A stretch of DNA of 64,000 bases from Azophilus sp965221465 (GCA_965221465.1 OZ244892.1:1798001-1862000), one strand, 5' to 3'. Shown: positions 53,650 through 63,452, counted from the first letter of the stretch. Program-made: numbers and translations. Notes: a model not told the origin generated them from the letters alone.

Positions 53650-55719
53650 ATGTGCGCCAAACCCTGCCTCGGCGTCGACGTTGGCGGCACCTTCACGGAC
53701 CTGGCGTTCTACGGCGAGAACGGCGAACTGCACTGCATCAAGGTGGCCAGCACACCGCACGAGCCGGGTCTCAGCACCTTGCACGGCGTCGATGAACTCG
53801 AGCGCCGGTCGGGCTGCTCCGACGAGGTCTGGGCATCCATGAGCCATACCCACAGCAATACGGTGGCGGTCAATTGCCTGATCGAACGATCCGGGGCAAG
53901 ACTCGGCTTGCTGGTGACGGCCGGCTTTCGCGACATTCTCGAGATCGCCCGCCTGACCGTCCCGCAGCCGGCCCGCTACGATTCCCGCCGCCCGCTGCCC
54001 CTGGTGCCGCGACGGCGGGTGGCCGAGGTGCGCGAGCGCATCGACGCCGATGGGCAGCCCGTCGAGCCTCTGGATGCGGATTCGGCGGTCGGCGCCGCCC
54101 GTCGCCTGCAAGCGCAGGGTTGCGAAGTCCTGGTGATCTGCTTCCTGCACAGCTACAAGAATCCGGCCCACGAACGAGACGCGCGTGCCGCCATCCAATG
54201 TGCGCTTCCGGGATTGGCGGTGGAGCTTTCCTCGGACGTGTGGCCCCAGGCTCGGGAATTCGAACGCGCCACCCTGGCGCTCGTCAACGCCCACATTCGC
54301 CCGGCGGTGGAACGTCACGTGGCACTGTTGGTCGACGGCATGGCCGAGCGCGGGGTACGCACCCCGGCCCGCGGCTCGCGCTCGAACGGCGGCATGGAAC
54401 TGCTCGCCACCATGGCCGAGCGTCCGGTGACCTCGCTGTTGTCCGGGCCAGCCGCCGGGGTTGCCGGTGCCGCCGCGGCCGCCGCGGATGCCGGTTGGCC
54501 GACAGCGGATCTCATGACCCTGGACGTGGGCGGCACCAGCGCCGACATCGGTGTGGTCCGGCGCGGCCGCCCGGTGCTGAGCGCCCAGGAACGGGTTGCC
54601 GACTTCCCGATTCTGGTGCCGACGGTAGCCGTCTCGGCCATCGGCGCCGGTGGCGGTTCGATCATCGATGCGGACGCCACCGGGGCCTTGAAGATCGGCC
54701 CGAAGAGCACCGGCGCGGACCCCGGCCCCGCCTGTTACGGCCTGGGCGACGGCGACGTTGCCGCCATGACGGATGCCTTTCTGATCGCGGGGTTCCTGAA
54801 TCCCGAACGCCCCCTCGGCGGTCGACTCGAGCTGTTTCCGGATCGGGGTCGCCGCGCCCTGGAGGCGGTTGGCAGAAAAACCGGCTTGTCGGCCGAGCAG
54901 GTGGCGGACGGCGCCATACAGGTTGCAACGGCCATGCTGGCGGCGGAATCCACCAGCGTGCTGGCGCGCCGCGACGTGGATCTGTCCCGTTTCCGCATGC
55001 TGGCCTACGGAGGCGCCGGGCCGCTGGTTGCGGCGCTGGTGGCCGAATCGGCGTACATGGATTGCGTGCTCATTCCGCCGGTTCCGGGCACATTGAGCGC
55101 TTTGGGCGCGGCGCAAGCCGACGTGGAGGGGGATTTCGTGCAGCCCGTGTATCGGGATCTCGCCCATCTGGACGCACCGGCGCTGAGCGAAGCATTCAAT
55201 GCCATTCGCGGCCAATCCGCAGCCTGGCTGGAACGGGAATCCGCCGGTCTCGCGGTGCAGCGCGCCATCGTCGAGTACAGCGCGGAAATGCGCTACGAAG
55301 GCCAGGGGTACGACGTTACCGTACCCATCGAGGAGGATTGGTTGGCGAACGGCGTCGCCGGGGCGATTCGCGCAGCGTTTCACGATGCCCACGAGCGGAC
55401 ATTCGGCCATCGGCACGACGACGCCGGGGTTTGGCTGCAGGAACTGCGCGTCCACCTGACCGGCTACCTGCCGAAGCCGGCCCCGGCAGTGGCAGCAATG
55501 GCGGAGAATGCCACCCCGCCATCCACTCGCACCATTCGGCTGCGCGGCAATCCGGTCGAGGCACGGGTGTTCGAGCGCGAAGGCATGGCAGCGAACAGCC
55601 GCATCGAGGGCCCCGCCATCGTGGAGCAGATGGACTCGACCACACTGGTGCCCGACGGCTGGGAGCTCCGGCTCGCCGGCAACGGGGCCTTGATCGTCAC
55701 CCGGAAGCCGACCGAATGA
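53650..55719 (+). CDS. hyuA: hydantoinase/oxoprolinase subunit A
   Basis: A 689-residue HyuA/OplA-family subunit, an ATP-using enzyme of the actin fold. Motifs: CLGVDVGGTFTDLAFYGENG at the N-terminus, SHTHSNTVAVNCLIERSGAR, SRSNGGMELLATMA, LLSGPAAGVAGAAAAA, TLDVGGTSADIG and AIGAGGGSI, all standard. Together with HyuB it would hydrolyse a cyclic amide such as hydantoin, N-methylhydantoin or 5-oxoproline at the expense of ATP. The ATG at 53650 is ten bases after GGAGG. The stop overlaps hyuB. Confidence 0.95.
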   Translation: MCAKPCLGVDVGGTFTDLAFYGENGELHCIKVASTPHEPGLSTLHGVDELERRSGCSDEVWASMSHTHSNTVAVNCLIERSGARLGLLVTAGFRDILEIARLTVPQPARYDSRRPLPLVPRRRVAEVRERIDADGQPVEPLDADSAVGAARRLQAQGCEVLVICFLHSYKNPAHERDARAAIQCALPGLAVELSSDVWPQAREFERATLALVNAHIRPAVERHVALLVDGMAERGVRTPARGSRSNGGMELLATMAERPVTSLLSGPAAGVAGAAAAAADAGWPTADLMTLDVGGTSADIGVVRRGRPVLSAQERVADFPILVPTVAVSAIGAGGGSIIDADATGALKIGPKSTGADPGPACYGLGDGDVAAMTDAFLIAGFLNPERPLGGRLELFPDRGRRALEAVGRKTGLSAEQVADGAIQVATAMLAAESTSVLARRDVDLSRFRMLAYGGAGPLVAALVAESAYMDCVLIPPVPGTLSALGAAQADVEGDFVQPVYRDLAHLDAPALSEAFNAIRGQSAAWLERESAGLAVQRAIVEYSAEMRYEGQGYDVTVPIEEDWLANGVAGAIRAAFHDAHERTFGHRHDDAGVWLQELRVHLTGYLPKPAPAVAAMAENATPPSTRTIRLRGNPVEARVFEREGMAANSRIEGPAIVEQMDSTTLVPDGWELRLAGNGALIVTRKPTE

Positions 55720-57767
55720 ACGCCACGACACCACAGGCGACTTCAGCCGCGATCGACGCCGAAATCTTCGCCAACCTGTTCCGGGCGATCGTCAATGAAA
55801 TGGGCTGGATCATTCAACGTTCGGCGCACACCACCTTCGTCAAGGAAACCCTGGACTTCGGGACCGCCCTGGTGACGCCGCAAGGCGAGCAGTTTGCGGT
55901 GGTCGATGCCACCGGCGTCACCGCGCTGGTGGGCATCCCCATGGCGCCCGGCATCGAAGCCTTTACGGATTGGGCGCCCGGTGACGTCGCCATCACCAAC
56001 GATCCCTACACCACCGCCGGCATGGTCACCCACCTGAACGACATCTATTTCCTGAAGCCTGTGTTCGCCGACGGCGAACTCCTGTGCTTCGCCTCGGCGT
56101 TCATCCACTGCAGCGACATCGGCGGCAAGGTGCCGGGCAGCATCGACGGCACCAATGGGGAGGTCTTCCAGGAGGGGCTGCGCATCCGGTCCACCAAACT
56201 GTACCGGGAGCGCAGGCTCAACGAGGACGTGGTGGCCATGATTGCCAGCAACTGCCGCAGCCCGGAAATGAACTGGGGCGATCTGGGCGCCGCCGTGGCC
56301 GGCTTGAACCGGGCGGAGGAACGGCTCGAGCGACTGGTCGCCCGCTACGACCCGGCAACCGTGCGCGACGCCATGTACCGGAATCTCGACCGGGCCGAGG
56401 CTCTTACCCGGGAGGTATTGAAGGAGATACCGGCCGGCTCCTACGAGTTCGTCGAGTACCTCGAAGACAACTATGTGAGCACCGTGCCCATTCGCGCCAA
56501 GCTGGTGCTCACCGCCCGGGGAGACGGCACCGTCGAACTGGATTTTTCCGAATCGGACCCGCAGGTGGCCTCAGCCATCAACCTGCCCGCGGGCGGTCAG
56601 AAACATCACCCCCTGCTGTCGCTCGCGATCATGAGCTTCGTGATCACCGCCACCGAGGGCCAGATATTCAATGCCGGCATGCTGCGCTGCATCGACTTGA
56701 AGCTGCCCGAGCACTCCTTCGTCAACGCCTCGTTTCCCGCCGCCTGCGGCATGCGGGTGGTGACCTCCATGCGGGTTCACGACATGACCCTCGGCGCCCT
56801 GGCGTCGGCCATGCCCGGACGCCTTCCTGCCGGCGGGGCCGGCCAACTCGCGGTCATCTCGGTATCCACCGCAGACCTGTCCGGCGCCACCCGGGTCGTG
56901 GCCGCCAATGCGGTGGTCGGCGGCTCCGGCGGCGGCCTCGGCCTCGATGGCATTTCCGCAACCGACTTTCCAACCGCCGCGCTGCGCAACATCCCCACCG
57001 AAGTGGTGGAGGCCGAGGCGCCCGTGCGGGTGCATCGGTTTGCCCTGTGCGCCGATTCGGAGGGCGCCGGAAAACTGCGCGGCGGGTTCGGCGTCGAATA
57101 CGCATTCGAGTTGACCGACCACCGGGCGACCGTGGTTACCCGGGGCAAGGACCGCCACAAGTTCTCGGCCTGGGGCGTGAACGGCGGCAAGGCCGCGGCG
57201 CCAGGCTTCAGTCTGGTGCACAAAGCCGACGGAACCGAGGAGAACATCGGCAAGCAGGCCGTCTATCGGCCGCACCCGAACGACGTGCTGATTGTCGGCG
57301 GGGGCGGTGGCGGCGGTTTCGGCGACCCGCTGGATCGCCACCCGGAGCGGGTGCGCCACGACATTCTGGACGGGCTGGTCTCGACCGAGCGCGGACGCAT
57401 GCTCTACGGCGTTGCGCTGACCCCGGACGAGCAGGTCGATGGCCACGCAACCGCTGCATTGCGCGCCCAATTGCGGGCCTCCCGCTCATCCGCCTCGAAG
57501 GCAGGCGGCGAAGCGCCCCGGAATTCACCCGGCAAGCCCAGCGGGCGGCAGGTCGAGGTGGATTTCGGACCCGGCCGATCGCAATGGCAGGCAGACTGGC
57601 AGGACGCCTATGCCATCATTGCCGACTGGTGCCGGAAGTTTCCGCCCAACGGCCGACGCATCGCCCAGGAGCGCGCCTACCTGCGCACCCTCGATCGCCT
57701 GCCCCCGAACCCGGCTGCGGGCGCTGTGCGACAGCTGCTCGAGCAACTGGAAGCAGACTGGACGTGA
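55716..57767 (+). CDS. hyuB: hydantoinase/oxoprolinase subunit B
   Basis: A 683-residue HyuB/OplB-family subunit. Its motifs are FRAIVNEMGWIIQRSAHTTF, DATGVTALVGIPMAPGI, GDVAITNDPYTTAGMVTHLND, HCSDIGGKVPGSIDGTNGEV and the glycine-rich end VGGGGGGGFGDPLDRHPERV. The tail beyond about residue 600 (RSSASKAGGEAP to the end) is unusual for the family. The start ATG overlaps the hyuA stop. It is followed by an ABC importer, so uptake of the substrate is likely encoded in the same transcript. Confidence 0.95.
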   Translation: MNATTPQATSAAIDAEIFANLFRAIVNEMGWIIQRSAHTTFVKETLDFGTALVTPQGEQFAVVDATGVTALVGIPMAPGIEAFTDWAPGDVAITNDPYTTAGMVTHLNDIYFLKPVFADGELLCFASAFIHCSDIGGKVPGSIDGTNGEVFQEGLRIRSTKLYRERRLNEDVVAMIASNCRSPEMNWGDLGAAVAGLNRAEERLERLVARYDPATVRDAMYRNLDRAEALTREVLKEIPAGSYEFVEYLEDNYVSTVPIRAKLVLTARGDGTVELDFSESDPQVASAINLPAGGQKHHPLLSLAIMSFVITATEGQIFNAGMLRCIDLKLPEHSFVNASFPAACGMRVVTSMRVHDMTLGALASAMPGRLPAGGAGQLAVISVSTADLSGATRVVAANAVVGGSGGGLGLDGISATDFPTAALRNIPTEVVEAEAPVRVHRFALCADSEGAGKLRGGFGVEYAFELTDHRATVVTRGKDRHKFSAWGVNGGKAAAPGFSLVHKADGTEENIGKQAVYRPHPNDVLIVGGGGGGGFGDPLDRHPERVRHDILDGLVSTERGRMLYGVALTPDEQVDGHATAALRAQLRASRSSASKAGGEAPRNSPGKPSGRQVEVDFGPGRSQWQADWQDAYAIIADWCRKFPPNGRRIAQERAYLRTLDRLPPNPAAGAVRQLLEQLEADWT

Positions 57768-57849
57768 ACGGCAACGCACCGACCGGCCCAGACGTGTCTG
57801 TTGGCAAGGCTACATCGTGCGCGGCTGCATCGATTTGCGAGGCTTCATC

Positions 57850-58617
57850 ATGAAGGAACGACTCACCCTGGCAGGCGGGCGCTTGCTGTTAATCGCGCTC
57901 TGGGGTGTCGCCTGGGAGGCGGCAGCGGCAAGCGGCGCCCTGCCTCGCGGTCTGATCGGCCAGCCCTCCGAGTTTCTATTGGACTTCTTCGCACTGGTCG
58001 TCGATGGCACCTTTCCCGTTGCAGCCTCGATCACTTTGCAAGCGGTTTTTGTCGCCTTCGTGCTGGGCGCGATTCTCGCGTTGCTGACTGCGCTGCTCAT
58101 GACCGTCTTCCCGATGGCAGAGCGACTGGCCGCACCCATCATGGATGCCCTCAATGCGTTACCCCGCGTGGCGCTGATACCGCTGTTCATTCTCTGGTTC
58201 GGCATCGGCATGGAGCAGAAAGTCGCGTCGGGCGTCTCCATCATGTACTTCGTGTTGCTGTCCTACACCATGGCCGGCGCCAGATCGACCGATCCGGACC
58301 ACCTGCGATTGGCCCGAAGCCTCGCCATCCCGGGTTGGCGAACGTTTCTCGAGATCATCTTGCCGAGCGCCCTGCCGGCCATATTTGCAGGGCTGCGCCT
58401 CGGCATGATCTACACGGTGCTCGGCGTCATCACCGCGGAACTCATCGCCGGCGGCAAGGGCCTTGGCACGCTGGTCAGTTACTATTCGAACACCTTCAAT
58501 CCGAATGGCGTCTTCGCCACCCTGATCGCCCTGGTCCTCATCACCACCACCCTGACGGCGACCATGTCCCGAATAGAACGGTCCCTCTGCAAATGGCACG
58601 CCCCGATCGCGGCATGA
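57850..58617 (+). CDS. NitT/TauT-type ABC transporter permease
   Basis: A 255-residue permease of the SsuC/TauC family with six hydrophobic segments. The cytoplasmic coupling loop reads LEIILPSALPAIFAGLRLGM, matching the EAA-type motif. Preceding segments include IMDALNALPRVALIPLFILW, also typical. It lies 82 bases after hyuB and its stop overlaps the substrate-binding protein gene. Works with the lipoprotein and ATPase that follow. Confidence 0.93.
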   Translation: MKERLTLAGGRLLLIALWGVAWEAAAASGALPRGLIGQPSEFLLDFFALVVDGTFPVAASITLQAVFVAFVLGAILALLTALLMTVFPMAERLAAPIMDALNALPRVALIPLFILWFGIGMEQKVASGVSIMYFVLLSYTMAGARSTDPDHLRLARSLAIPGWRTFLEIILPSALPAIFAGLRLGMIYTVLGVITAELIAGGKGLGTLVSYYSNTFNPNGVFATLIALVLITTTLTATMSRIERSLCKWHAPIAA

Positions 58618-59723
58618 GCAAACCCGCGGCCAGCCATGCCCCCTCCACCATAGGCGGGGCCACGATTCCGGTCGCGAGCACGCGCAGCAGGGCAAAATCC
58701 GCCGCGATCGTCGCGACCCTTGTTGCATTATTGGGGCTGGCCGTCGGCTGCGGCTCCGAGGACATCGACGAGAACCGTCCGCTGCGTGTTCAGGTGTTCA
58801 CTGGCGCCTACAGCTCGATGCCCGTTCATGTGGCGGTTGAAAAGGGTTTCTTTCAACAGCATGGGCTGGAGGTCGAGCGGTTGCCCGCCAATTCTTCGTC
58901 GGCGGCCATCGCCGCGCTCATCGGCGGCAGCATGGACGTGGTCGAAAGCGCACCGGACCTGGTGTTGGCCAACATCGACAAGGGCATTGATCTCAAGTAC
59001 CTCGTCGGCAACGAGAGCACCAACTACGTGACGCTGGTGGTCGGCAATCATGTGCCGCTTTCGGAGCACGGTCGCGACGCGATCGTTCGGCAGTTGGCGG
59101 GGCGCCGCATCGGCGTCAACGCGATCGGCAGCACGGTTTACCTGGCGGCGGTGCTCATGCTCGAGGAAGCGGGCCTCGCTGTGGACGACGTCGATTTCGT
59201 TGCCACCGGCAGTGCCGCGACCACGCTGTCGTCCTGGCAAACGGGTGCCGTGGATGCGCAAATGACCTTCGCCCCGGTGCCGGAACTGCTGGAAATCCTG
59301 GGCCTCGCCCGTCCGGCCCTGGTGCTTGCCGACGACGGCCCGCCGGCCCTCAAGTACCGGGGGCTGTACGCGGGATGGGTCGCCAGCGGAGAGTGGATCG
59401 ACAACCGACCCGCTCGCGCCGACGCCTTCATCGCCGCGATTCGCGATGCCATCGACTGGATTCGCGAGCCCGGCAACCATGCGGAGATGCTCGAGCTGGC
59501 CACTCGCTACGCACCGGTCGGAGCGTTGTCCGAAGCCGAGAACGAGCAGGTGATGGATCGCATGGTGCGCAACTACCGTCGCTATTGGGGCTACCGGATC
59601 AGCCCCGAAGCCATTGACCTCTGGAATGCCTACGCACTGAGATTCGACCTGATCGGCGAACGCATCCCCTTCGCAGACGTCGTCCATGCCAGGGCGCCCA
59701 CCTGCACTGGCGCCTGCCCGTAG
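58614..59723 (+). CDS. ABC transporter substrate-binding lipoprotein, NMT1/SsuA-like
   Basis: A 369-residue lipoprotein: signal segment AAIVATLVALLGLAVGC, Cys46. The mature part is a SsuA/ThiY-type periplasmic binding protein: AYSSMPVHVAVEKGFFQQHG, GSMDVVESAPDLVLAN, GRRIGVNAIGSTVYLAA and TGAVDAQMTFAPVPELL. Ligands for the family are sulfonates, nitrate, pyrimidine precursors or aromatic compounds. In this operon the ligand is likely the cyclic amide used by HyuAB. Its ATG overlaps the permease stop. Confidence 0.92.
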   Translation: MSKPAASHAPSTIGGATIPVASTRSRAKSAAIVATLVALLGLAVGCGSEDIDENRPLRVQVFTGAYSSMPVHVAVEKGFFQQHGLEVERLPANSSSAAIAALIGGSMDVVESAPDLVLANIDKGIDLKYLVGNESTNYVTLVVGNHVPLSEHGRDAIVRQLAGRRIGVNAIGSTVYLAAVLMLEEAGLAVDDVDFVATGSAATTLSSWQTGAVDAQMTFAPVPELLEILGLARPALVLADDGPPALKYRGLYAGWVASGEWIDNRPARADAFIAAIRDAIDWIREPGNHAEMLELATRYAPVGALSEAENEQVMDRMVRNYRRYWGYRISPEAIDLWNAYALRFDLIGERIPFADVVHARAPTCTGACP

Positions 59724-59738
59724 ACTGGGCTCCAAGCC

Positions 59739-60536
59739 GTGGAAACTTCCCCGAACGGGCCCGAGCCAACGCCGGAAGGCATCCACATTCGCGGCCTCAG
59801 CCACGAATACGTTCGCGGCGACGAATCGGTCGAGGCGCTCCGGGACGTTTCTGTCGAGATCCCCGCCGGGCAGTTCGTCTCCCTGGTCGGCGCAAGCGGC
59901 TGCGGCAAGACGACGCTGCTCGACATCTCGAGCGGCTTGCTGGACGTGCAGACCGGCGTTGTGCGGCTCGCGGGCCGCCCGCCCCAGGCAGGTCGACGCG
60001 ATACCGCCCGCATGTTCGCCAGAGACGCACTGTTGCCGTGGAAGTCGGCCTTTGCCAACGTCGATTTCGCCCTGGCGACCCGCATCGGAGACGCCGCCGA
60101 GCGCGCTTCCGAAGTCGAGCGTCTTCTGGAATCGGTCGGCCTCGGCGAATTCAAGCACGCGTTGCCCTCCGAATTGTCCCAGGGCATGCGGCAACGGGTG
60201 GCACTGGCGCGCACCTTTTCGCTGCGCAGCCGCTTTATCATGCTCGACGAACCCTTTGGCGCACTCGATGCGTTGACCAAGATCAACCTGCAGGACCGTC
60301 TGGTCGAACTCTGGGAGCAGGTCTCGAACAGCACAGTGGTGTTGGTGACCCATGACCTGTCGGAAGCGGCAGCGCTATCCGACCGGGTCATCGTCATGTC
60401 GCCGCGCCCCGGCCGAATCGTCGCCGACATTGCCATCGGCTTGCCGAGGCCGCGCAACGTTCGCGCCCTGCATGCGACCGATGAGTTTCAGAAACTGGTG
60501 GCCGGGCTCTGGGAGACGCTGGACTCGGCGTCCTGA
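59739..60536 (+). CDS. ABC transporter ATP-binding protein, SsuB/TauB-like
   Basis: A 265-residue ATPase: Walker A GASGCGKTTLL, the Q-loop region ARMFARDALLPWKSA (Gln replaced by Ala/Arg), signature LSQGMRQRVALAR (first residue SQG instead of SGG), Walker B FIMLDEPFGALDA and switch His in VTHDLSEA. The start is a GTG; the ribosome site is weak. It completes the importer with the two genes before it. Its end is followed 70 bases later by the convergent lyase gene. Confidence 0.94.
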   Translation: METSPNGPEPTPEGIHIRGLSHEYVRGDESVEALRDVSVEIPAGQFVSLVGASGCGKTTLLDISSGLLDVQTGVVRLAGRPPQAGRRDTARMFARDALLPWKSAFANVDFALATRIGDAAERASEVERLLESVGLGEFKHALPSELSQGMRQRVALARTFSLRSRFIMLDEPFGALDALTKINLQDRLVELWEQVSNSTVVLVTHDLSEAAALSDRVIVMSPRPGRIVADIAIGLPRPRNVRALHATDEFQKLVAGLWETLDSAS

Positions 60537-60606
60537 AGCGGCGCGTCCCCGCCACGCGAGGCGGCGAAATTCGGCCGGGCGCGATAGCTTGCCCCACCTG
60601 TGCAAA

Positions 60607-61473
60607 TCAACGACCGATCAAAAAGCGGCTTTGCATTGCCTCGAGTTCCTCAAAGCCGACGATCGACTTGAATTCGCCCATCGTCGTCACTTCGTTCGGC
60701 AATTGCGCGGAGGAATGCCGTCTGGCAAGCGCACCGAGGTTGGCCCGAAGCGCGGCGGTCGCGGTCATTAGCGCCACCAGCGGGAACACGGCCAGACCCG
60801 CCACCTGTTCCACCTGGCCGGGCGTCAGGTCGTTCTCCAGCCAGCCGAGCAGTTGCAACGAAAGCGGCGCCTTGACCGCTTCCCGAAACCGGGCCAGGCC
60901 ATCGAAGTCGTTGAAGCACTTCGATATGGGCTGCACCAGGTCGGCCCCCGCCTCGACGTAGGCCTGGCCGCGGTCTACCGCCTCCGCCTCGTCCATGGCA
61001 TCGGTGCGGGCGACGATCAGCGTGTCTTCGTTGCTTCTCGCGTGCACGGCCGCCCGGATCTTTGCGGCGCCCTCCTGCAACGGCAGCAGTTCCACCCGGT
61101 TCGCTGCGGCCGGGCAGCGCTTCGGCGATTCCTGGTCTTCGAAGATCATGCCGGCAGCGCCGGCCCGTTCGAATTCCCGCACGGTGCGCATGACGTTGAT
61201 GGCATTGCCATAGCCGGTGTCGGTGTCCGCAATCACCGGTATCCCGATGGAATCGACGATCTTGCCCACCACGCCGAGGTTCTCGGACATCGTGTACAAC
61301 TCCAGGTCCGGTTGGCCCAGGTGCGACGCGGAGATGCCGAATCCCGTTGTCATCGCCGCAGCGAAGCCCGCCTCCTCGATGAGTTTCGCCGACAGCGCAT
61401 CGTATGCCCCCGCCGCCCAGACTGTCCGGCCGGCCCTGGCGGCCGCCGAAATTCCACTGTTCTCCTGGTTCAT
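60607..61473 (-). CDS. isocitrate lyase/PEP mutase-superfamily lyase
   Basis: A 288-residue member of the isocitrate lyase/PEP mutase superfamily. Motifs: WAAGAYDALSAKLIEEAGF, IPVIADTDTGYGNAINVMRT (metal Asp), IFEDQESPKRCPA with the catalytic Cys motif KRC, and IVARTDAMDEAEAVDRG. The KRCP motif fits lyases such as methylisocitrate lyase, dimethylmalate lyase or oxaloacetate hydrolase rather than PEP mutase. It is third in an operon with aconitase-like dehydratase subunits, which suggests cleavage of a substituted malate or isocitrate. The ATG at 61473 is ten bases after GAGG. Confidence 0.9.
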   Translation of the reverse strand: MNQENSGISAAARAGRTVWAAGAYDALSAKLIEEAGFAAAMTTGFGISASHLGQPDLELYTMSENLGVVGKIVDSIGIPVIADTDTGYGNAINVMRTVREFERAGAAGMIFEDQESPKRCPAAANRVELLPLQEGAAKIRAAVHARSNEDTLIVARTDAMDEAEAVDRGQAYVEAGADLVQPISKCFNDFDGLARFREAVKAPLSLQLLGWLENDLTPGQVEQVAGLAVFPLVALMTATAALRANLGALARRHSSAQLPNEVTTMGEFKSIVGFEELEAMQSRFLIGR

Positions 61474-61521
61474 GGCAAAGAACCTCGTTTCCTCGAAGCC
61501 TGTTTCGCACCGCAATCCATG

Positions 61522-62094
61522 CTATCGATTCGCAGCCAACACTTGCTGCGCCCCGGTGTCGGCGGGTTGCTCTGCTGCCTCGCCTTCCGCTCGACTGCGG
61601 GCGTGCAGGTAGCCGATCAATCCGCCCGCCTCCAGCATCTGGCGATCGGCAATCGCAAGCGGCTCGAAGTCGAGACTCGCGCCCTGGGTGAGGTTGCGCA
61701 CGACGCAAGCCGCCCAGTCCACTTCGAGCCGGTCCCAGCGCTTCACGGCCGCAAGTATTCCGGGGCACGACACCTGGGGAAAGCCCATGGCGATCTCGCC
61801 CCGCCAATAGCCCGGCGAGAAGCTTTCGGCGATCACCCCGGCAATGCCGAGGCGCCGCATGGCAATCATCGGCGGATAGTGCGGGTGTCCGTAGCCGAAG
61901 TTGTGATTGCCAACCAGCAGATCACCGGCTTGCACCTGCTCCTGGAACCCTGGATCGAACGCCCGCATCGCCATATCCGCAAGCTTTTCGACATCCTGAA
62001 TCTTGATGTTCTTGACGCCCACGATCTCGTCGATATCGAAGTCGACGTCTTCGAATATCCACGCCACGCGGCCATTGAGATTTTCCAGACTCAT
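61522..62094 (-). CDS. aconitase-family dehydratase small subunit (LeuD-like)
   Basis: A 190-residue swivel-domain subunit. Motifs: GRVAWIFEDVDFDIDEIVG, GDLLVGNHNFGYGHPHYPPM in the place of GxNFGCGSSREHA, and IAGVIAESFSPGYWRGEIAMGFP. The usual Arg-containing SSREH loop is replaced by GHPHYP, so the substrate differs from isopropylmalate. It pairs with the large subunit gene 28 bases upstream. Confidence 0.9.
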   Translation of the reverse strand: MSLENLNGRVAWIFEDVDFDIDEIVGVKNIKIQDVEKLADMAMRAFDPGFQEQVQAGDLLVGNHNFGYGHPHYPPMIAMRRLGIAGVIAESFSPGYWRGEIAMGFPQVSCPGILAAVKRWDRLEVDWAACVVRNLTQGASLDFEPLAIADRQMLEAGGLIGYLHARSRAEGEAAEQPADTGAQQVLAANR

Positions 62095-62122
62095 GCGAAC
62101 CGCCTTACCGCCCTTGCCGCCC

Positions 62123-63379
62123 TTACAGAAAGAGTCTCGGATCGGTGATTTCGCCGGTTATCGCCGATGCCGCAACGGCCGCGGCGTTGACGATGTAGAT
62201 CTCGGAGTCCGGGCTGCCCATCCGGCCCCGGACGTTCAGGGTGCCCGTTGACACCGCCCGCTGGCCCGCGGTCATCACGCCGGCACGACCGAAGCAGTAG
62301 TCGCACGAGGAAGACGTCACGAAAGCGCCTGCGGCGATCAAATCGGTCAGGTAGCCGCGCCGGGAAGCCTCCTCCATGATCGCCTGGCTGGTCGGAACCA
62401 CATGCAGTTGAAAGCCCGGCTTGATGCGCCGGCCGCCAAGCACTCTGGCGGCAATTTCCAGATCTTCCAGGCGTCCGGACGCGCAGGAGCCCAGGTAGCC
62501 GACCTGCACCTCCGTACCGACGTAGTCCTCGAGGTTCCGGGTGTTGCGTGGGCTCGGCGGCACGACCACGACCGGTTCCAACGCCTCGATGTCGATGTCG
62601 TGAACCGCCGAGTAGCGCGCGTCCGCATCGGAACAAACCGGTTCGATGTCCAGCCGAGCCCTTTCCAGGGCCACCGGCAACGTGACCTCGTCGGGGTTCA
62701 TGATGGCGGTGACCGCACCGGTGAACATGGCCAGGCAGTTGATGGTCTGCCGACCGTCGATCGAAAGGTGCTCGAGTGCCTCACCGCCGATCTCGAGCAC
62801 CTGAAATCGGCAGGCGGCGGGGCCGAGTTCCCGCACGATGTGGTGAAAGATGTCTCGGGCCATGACGCCCCGGCCGGGCTCGCCGCGCAGGTTCACGCGC
62901 ACGGTTGCAGGCACCTGCATCTGTATGCGCTCATTGACAAAGGCCTCGAGCAGATGGCGGCGAATGCCCATGGCGAGCGTACCGAAGGTGCCCATCTGCG
63001 ACACATGACCATCGAAATGCACCACGAAGGCGCCCGGCGTCGAATAACCAAGCTCCGACGCAACGTGGTGGCCGATCCCCAGGCGCTCGTATACCGGTAC
63101 GCCGTTCTTCGCGCCCCAGTCCCGGGTGTTTCGATGCAGGTCTTCCTCCTCCGGCGAAACGGCGGGAACCATGTGGTCGATGAACAGGGCAAAGCGCTCC
63201 GGCTCGGCCACCTTCTCGATGCCGAAGTCCTCTTCCATCTGCTTGAAGATGACGTTGGTATAGCCGGGAAAATCGTAGGCGATGACGAAGTCGGGCTTGG
63301 CGCGAACCTCGTCGCCGGCCGCCACGGAAGCGACGCCCGCCGCCCGAGCCAGAATTTTTTCTGCGATGGTCGAACCCAT
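62123..63379 (-). CDS. aconitase-family dehydratase large subunit (LeuC-like)
   Basis: A 418-residue aconitase/3-isopropylmalate dehydratase-family large subunit. The 4Fe-4S Cys are in YLGSCASGRLEDLEIAA and SSSCDYCFGRAGV. Other family motifs are FIDHMVPA, LGIGHHVASELGYSTPGAFV and GGRRIKPGFQLHVVPTS. It should dehydrate or isomerise a 2-hydroxy-acid, with the small subunit. The ATG at 63379 has AAGGTGGCGC before it. A TTGACA-17-TATGGT promoter lies at 63453-63481 on this strand. Candidate substrates: 2,3-dimethylmalate, 2-methylcitrate or a related acid. Confidence 0.92.
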   Translation of the reverse strand: MGSTIAEKILARAAGVASVAAGDEVRAKPDFVIAYDFPGYTNVIFKQMEEDFGIEKVAEPERFALFIDHMVPAVSPEEEDLHRNTRDWGAKNGVPVYERLGIGHHVASELGYSTPGAFVVHFDGHVSQMGTFGTLAMGIRRHLLEAFVNERIQMQVPATVRVNLRGEPGRGVMARDIFHHIVRELGPAACRFQVLEIGGEALEHLSIDGRQTINCLAMFTGAVTAIMNPDEVTLPVALERARLDIEPVCSDADARYSAVHDIDIEALEPVVVVPPSPRNTRNLEDYVGTEVQVGYLGSCASGRLEDLEIAARVLGGRRIKPGFQLHVVPTSQAIMEEASRRGYLTDLIAAGAFVTSSSCDYCFGRAGVMTAGQRAVSTGTLNVRGRMGSPDSEIYIVNAAAVAASAITGEITDPRLFL

Positions 63380-63452
63380 GCGCCACCTTGGCCGCAATCA
63401 GCGGCGGCTGCCGTTCCGCACCTGGAGAAATCAAGATTGGATAGCTCAATGC

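Noticed and set aside
53398..55734. Antisense frame of 778 codons opposite hyuA
   Set aside because: Shadow frame in third-position complement; hyuA has all family motifs.
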